Shown one piece after another: positions 61,242-64,000 of a DNA stretch of 64,000 nt. The stretch spans positions 94,595 through 158,594 of the forward strand of contig CAMVFZ010000003.1 in the NCBI GenBank assembly GCA_947166905.1. Direction: 5' to 3'. The notes beneath the pieces were generated by a model that worked only from the letters and a program-made list of their open reading frames with translations, did not search any database and was not told the origin of the DNA. The translations under genes were made by a program, and so were the position numbers. Numbering within the stretch: position 1 is the first letter of the stretch; each line of letters opens with the position of its first letter. The stretch comes from an uncultured Prevotellaceae bacterium. GTDB taxonomy: Bacteria > Bacteroidota > Bacteroidia > Bacteroidales > UBA932.

Positions 61242-62297
61242 ATGGCTAATCGTGGTGTGATTTTTTTGGGAATTATATTCCTTTCGATGATTTCATGTGG
61301 CAGAGATATGAATACCGTTGAGCCGGTAAAGCCTTCGGATTCAGATGAGAAAACTGTTGTTGTCCATTGCGTTATCCATGCGCAGTATCCCGATTGGCCG
61401 AAGTCCTCTTTTTCCCAGTATGCCAGGGAGGCTAACCTTCAGCGTTTGTACTTGTGTTACAATACTTTCAAGAATGGGAAACCAGAGAAGGTAGAGAATG
61501 CCGTTCCCGTGTTGTACAACGAGACTATGGACAGCCCGATCGGCACTTTTGAGCGGGTGTCAGACTATGAATGGCAGCTCCGTTATCTGCCCACCGGAAC
61601 CGTTATTGACGACAACTACAAGCATTATTCGCTTAAGTATCGGCTGGATATTACCGGTATCCCTGGCAAGGATATTATTTCTTCGTATGCAGAGGTCAAT
61701 GAGACCTTCCCCAGGAATTATTTTGTCATAGATTACGACAATACTGAATACGATTCCAGGAAGTTCACTTATCATCCTTTTTCGCAGAGCGATGCGTACA
61801 ATTTTAATGCATGGCTCTTTGTCAATTCCTATGAGGTGCTTTACAATGGCGCCACTGTTACAAGTGCAAAAAAGCTGACGCCTCCGTCTTATTTGCTGAC
61901 GGATTATCTTAACTGCGATCAGTTCAATTTTCAGGGCAAGAACACCGGTTATCAGTTTGCCATCAGGCTGCAGGAGTACAAAAAGAAGGATGAGGATGGC
62001 CGATACCACCTGTTGCAGAAGCCTTATGACGGCACTTCCTCCTTCATCGGCGGTGCCATCTCTGTCCACAAGACGGAGGCTACAATCAGCTATGTCTCAG
62101 AGGACTTTGACAAATTCCTTAAAACCGGCATTTCCTATTGCGCGAAAAAAGGACTTACACCCTTCTCTGACGAGGGCCTTCCCGGTATTCTGCCCAATAG
62201 CTCCACTCATTCCAACATAGAAGGCGGCATCGGCATCTTCGGCGTCCAGGTCGTCACCTTCTTCGCCGACGAATGGACCTCCACCGGCGCTATCTAG
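61242..62297 (+). CDS. Hypothetical lipoprotein, possibly DUF4249-like
   Basis: A 351-residue lipoprotein (MANRGVIFLGIIFLSMISC, Cys19). No catalytic motif is visible. The segment after the lipobox is acidic. The body is predicted beta-rich, and the C-terminus has SNIEGGIGIFGVQVV. That phrase resembles the end of DUF4249-type lipoproteins, which often accompany TonB-dependent receptors; the match is from memory and only local. ATG 61242 is preferred over an upstream TTG that overlaps the promoter. It stands alone, followed by a REP array, and divergent to exbB. Confidence 0.65.
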   Translation: MANRGVIFLGIIFLSMISCGRDMNTVEPVKPSDSDEKTVVVHCVIHAQYPDWPKSSFSQYAREANLQRLYLCYNTFKNGKPEKVENAVPVLYNETMDSPIGTFERVSDYEWQLRYLPTGTVIDDNYKHYSLKYRLDITGIPGKDIISSYAEVNETFPRNYFVIDYDNTEYDSRKFTYHPFSQSDAYNFNAWLFVNSYEVLYNGATVTSAKKLTPPSYLLTDYLNCDQFNFQGKNTGYQFAIRLQEYKKKDEDGRYHLLQKPYDGTSSFIGGAISVHKTEATISYVSEDFDKFLKTGISYCAKKGLTPFSDEGLPGILPNSSTHSNIEGGIGIFGVQVVTFFADEWTSTGAI

Positions 62298-62351
62298 TCC
62301 CCACATCCGTGCATTTTAGTCTCCTGAATTGTGTCTGCTATCGCGCCTTAG

Positions 62352-62497
62352 AGGGATAGCGCAGATAATTACGCGTATTTCTGCGCTATCCTTGTTTTTT
62401 GAGGGGGATAACGCAGAAAAACCAATAAATACTTGCGCTATACCCTGCTTTTTTGAGGTATAACGCAAATTATGTTGCGATTTTCTGCGCATTATCT
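62352..62497. repeat. REP-like palindromic array, downstream side of the RAYT gene
   Basis: Three related units in the same orientation. Unit 1 is a perfect 12-bp stem GGATAGCGCAGA/TCTGCGCTATCC (62354-62365 and 62380-62391). Units 2 and 3, near 62404-62445 and 62456-62497, are diverged (GGGATAACGCAG ... TTGCGCTATACCC and GGTATAACGCAA ... CTGCGCATTATC). The last unit touches the stop codon of the transposase. Confidence 0.88.
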
Positions 62498-63334
62498 AAG
62501 CGAGGGAAGTGCATTTCCGAGTATTCTTTCAATCTGTTTTTTGGAGGCACCCCAGCGGTCACGCAGGGAGCGAGTAAGAGCCCGCACTTCAATCGTTGTT
62601 AGTTGTTCTACTCTGTCAACGCCGTTAATCGTACAGTATTCCTGCACCTTTGACAGGATAAAGCTATCGTTATGTAAGTTCTTTTCTACCTGCTCCATTT
62701 TGCTTTCCTCTTCATTCTCTATGCCGTATTTACTCAGTAGTTTAGATAGTTCTATAGGCCGGCCAAAGACCTGCTCTACTTTCTTGTAGCTGCACCATTG
62801 CACGGGGTTGAAGATTCCATCCAGTATTGTTATATCTGTTGGCAATTCATTGCGTCGGCTGGTTTCGGCACGCAGTTTTGTGATTCCGTATTCCTTGACA
62901 GAAATACCGTTAAACTGATTCAGCCAGGGATTAAAGTATAGGAACGCGGAACTCCATTTATAACTCGTTACACTCCCTAGTCCGGCTGCAACTGGATTTC
63001 TCAAAATATAGGCTACAACCGTTCTGAAGTCCTCCTCGCCTTTTATCAGCCTCATCGATATATCAAACCCATCAAGGTCGACCTCTATCGGGCCGCGGGA
63101 ACGGCTCAACCAGCGTCCGTATTCCCGTTTGACATCGGCAAATAGCTTCATTATGGAAGCTTCTTCTCCGCTGATCAAGAAATGGATATGGTTGTCCATC
63201 AGGCAATAAGCATAAATCCGGATGTTCGTGCCTAGCAGGCAGAGAACAATTCGATTCAGGAAAAAGCGACGATCCGCGTCATCCCTGAACAGCGGACAAT
63301 TTCGTAACGGCGAGGAATAAACGTGGTAATACAT
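62492..63334 (-). CDS. REP-associated tyrosine transposase (RAYT, Y1/IS200-like fold)
   Basis: A HUH-type Y1 transposase domestically linked to REP palindromes. 280 residues from ATG 63334 (MYYHVYSSPLRNCPLFRDD); an earlier TTG at 63376 is possible. Core: YHVYSSPLRNCPLF, the HUH metal site in YCLMDNHIHFLIS, a helix with candidate catalytic Tyr (VKREYGRWLSRS) and FRTVVAYILRNPVAAGLG with YKWSSAFLYF, the RAYT signature. The C-terminal extension (about 190-280) ends in a helix-turn-helix-like LRDRWGASKKQIERILG, as in DnaA-like DNA-binding tails. REP-like arrays lie on both sides (62352-62497 and 63530-63680), so this is a complete REPtron-like unit. No terminal inverted repeats or target duplication were seen. 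Confidence 0.88.
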   Translation of the reverse strand: MYYHVYSSPLRNCPLFRDDADRRFFLNRIVLCLLGTNIRIYAYCLMDNHIHFLISGEEASIMKLFADVKREYGRWLSRSRGPIEVDLDGFDISMRLIKGEEDFRTVVAYILRNPVAAGLGSVTSYKWSSAFLYFNPWLNQFNGISVKEYGITKLRAETSRRNELPTDITILDGIFNPVQWCSYKKVEQVFGRPIELSKLLSKYGIENEEESKMEQVEKNLHNDSFILSKVQEYCTINGVDRVEQLTTIEVRALTRSLRDRWGASKKQIERILGNALPSLR

Positions 63335-63376
63335 AACAAGTTTCACTAAAAGATTTCGCGAACATTTTTTTTGCAA

Positions 63377-63529
63377 GATGGCATTTTTCCCGTTACGATA
63401 ATCAGCACATGCCTCATCTTTTTACGAAACTTATAAAAATTTTTACAAATCTTATGATTCGTCAAAAAAAGCCATATTATTTGCTGTCAATATGAACTTA
63501 TGCTGATAGACTTTGTCAGTGCTTAGGCG
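63377..63529. other. AT-rich upstream region of the RAYT gene
   Basis: About 150 nt of AT-rich sequence with runs of A and T. I see no gene and no clear promoter box. The whole stretch 63335-64000 holds no credible gene; it contains this segment, the REP array, GC-rich palindromes, a minus-strand terminator and a possible IS end. Confidence 0.5.
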
Positions 63530-63680
63530 AAAGAGGATAGCGCAAGTTTTGGGGCGAATATTTGCGTAGTCTCGGTTTTTGGAGGGGGATAGCGCAGAAA
63601 AATGGCTAAATACTTGCGCAATACCACCCTTTTTAAGGGGATAGCGCAGATAATTGACCAAAAACTTGCGTAATCCCCGG
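63530..63680. repeat. REP-like palindromic array, upstream side of the RAYT gene
   Basis: Three units of the same family as those downstream of the RAYT gene: GAGGATAGCGCAAG ... TTTGCGTAGTCTC (63531-63572), GGGGATAGCGCAGA ... TTGCGCAATACC (63584-63627) and GGGGATAGCGCAGA ... TTGCGTAATCCCC (63637-63678). Each has complementary outer ends around a variable centre of about 14-20 nt. Orientation is the same as in the other array. Confidence 0.88.
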
Positions 63681-63732
63681 AAGAAGCGGGGCGGGAGGTA
63701 GGCACCGCGGCCGCTCGACCACGAAGAGCGTC

Positions 63733-63787
63733 GGTTGCTGCGCAACCACGGGGGTTGTCTATACTGGGGGAACTATTCGCTCCCCCA
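63733..63787. repeat. GC-rich palindromic repeats related to those in truB
   Basis: GGTTGC/GCAACC (63733-63738 and 63742-63747) and TGGGGGA/TCCCCCA (63765-63771 and 63781-63787). The second, within a TATACTGGGGG...CTCCCCCAAGCCCC context, closely resembles the unit at 25546-25575 in truB. Confidence 0.7.
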
Positions 63788-63859
63788 AGCCCCTAAACTT
63801 CCCAACGCACTCCGTTAAAGGGCCCAGTCCTACCGGCCCGTTGCACCTGCCATACGCAC

Positions 63860-63888
63860 AAAAAAGCCATCCCAATCGAGGGGTGGCT
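63860..63888 (-). terminator. Intrinsic terminator for a minus-strand transcript entering from the right
   Basis: AGCCATCCC (63866-63874) pairs with GGGGTGGCT (63880-63888) with one G-T pair. The A-run at 63860-63865 is a T-run on the minus strand. No gene in this window ends here, so the transcript would come from beyond 64000 or from a lost gene. Confidence 0.55.
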
Positions 63889-63945
63889 AAACTGAAATAA
63901 AGTTGGAGGCCATAGGCCGACGCAGGGGGAGGTCCGCAGGACCGG

Positions 63946-64000
63946 TGATGTGCACCCCAAAAGTTAGACAAAACTTTATGGGGTTATGCCTGGAACAAAA
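63946..64000 (+). mobile_element. Possible left end of an IS3-family (IS150-group-like) insertion sequence
   Basis: The sequence from TGATGTGCACCCCAAAAG (63946) resembles the terminal inverted repeats of IS150-type elements (TG...GCACCCC...AAGTTGGAC), and AAAGTTAGACAAAACTTT forms a short palindrome right after. The window ends before any transposase frame. The call rests on the end motif alone. Confidence 0.35.

Noticed and set aside
62340..63680. CRISPR array suggested by regularly spaced repeats around the transposase
   Set aside because: Units are palindromic, of varying sequence and spacing, with no unique spacers and no cas gene; they fit REP elements.
63759..63971. 70-residue minus-strand frame at the right end
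   Set aside because: Runs through palindromes and a terminator, with no domain or start signal.

Overview
The window looks like a contiguous piece of a Bacteroidales (Bacteroidota) chromosome. It carries a SusC/SusD outer-membrane system, many lipoproteins with Bacteroidota-style lipoboxes, and promoters of the TAnnTTTG type. The dcw cluster and MraY/MurE/FtsI proteins are also of Bacteroidota type. I cannot fix the genus from sequence alone. No rRNA, tRNA or CRISPR array was seen.

Region 1 (1-22009, mostly + strand) is a hemicellulose utilisation locus. It holds the tail of a SusC porin, SusD, two surface glycan-binding lipoproteins, a BACON-GH5 (subfamily 4-like) endo-glucanase/xyloglucanase, GH26 mannanase, GH130 mannosylglucose phosphorylase, a 1558-residue GH2-GH31 fusion, a SASA acetylesterase, GH3 and an AGE-family cellobiose 2-epimerase. 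Gaps between genes are mostly 3-60 nt, so one transcript is likely. A convergent DcuB-type C4-dicarboxylate transporter interrupts the locus before a separately promoted GPH sugar symporter. GH26, GH130, epimerase and symporter are the parts of the known Bacteroides mannan pathway (mannan to mannobiose, then Man-Glc, then Man-1-P plus Glc). GH5, GH2-GH31, esterase and GH3 fit xyloglucan. The locus therefore appears to merge two hemicellulose programmes.

Region 2 (22021-25260) is the most unusual part: a radical SAM/SPASM enzyme flanked by two paralogous lipoproteins, one upstream on + and one converging on -, followed by an HPr-kinase-like P-loop protein. It matches the rSAM/lipoprotein type of system known only from comparative genomics, as far as I am aware. 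The lipoproteins share a strikingly conserved DDVDGAAGGGEF block and similar hairpin leaders.

Region 3 (25285-43758, - strand) is housekeeping. A full dcw cluster (mraZ, rsmH, ftsL, ftsI, murE, mraY, murD, ftsW, murG, murC, ftsQ, ftsA, ftsZ) runs directly into gltX, rpiB and truB. A MraZ-box operator sits at its head. TruB carries in-frame palindromic repeat insertions.

Region 4 (43804-61104) holds an alpha-L-fucosidase overlapping purA, then ssb, a lipoprotein nitroreductase, aroE, a SpoU methyltransferase, lysS, recJ, an AT-rich orphan lipoprotein, aroK, parC, era, an RluB-type pseudouridine synthase with a long hexapeptide-repeat tail, and exbB-exbD-tonB, which would energise SusC-type porins.

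Region 5 (61105-64000) is accessory: an orphan lipoprotein, then a REP-associated tyrosine transposase (RAYT) bracketed on both sides by arrays of its probable palindromic substrate. A repeat-rich end follows, with what may be the start of an IS3-family element at the window edge.
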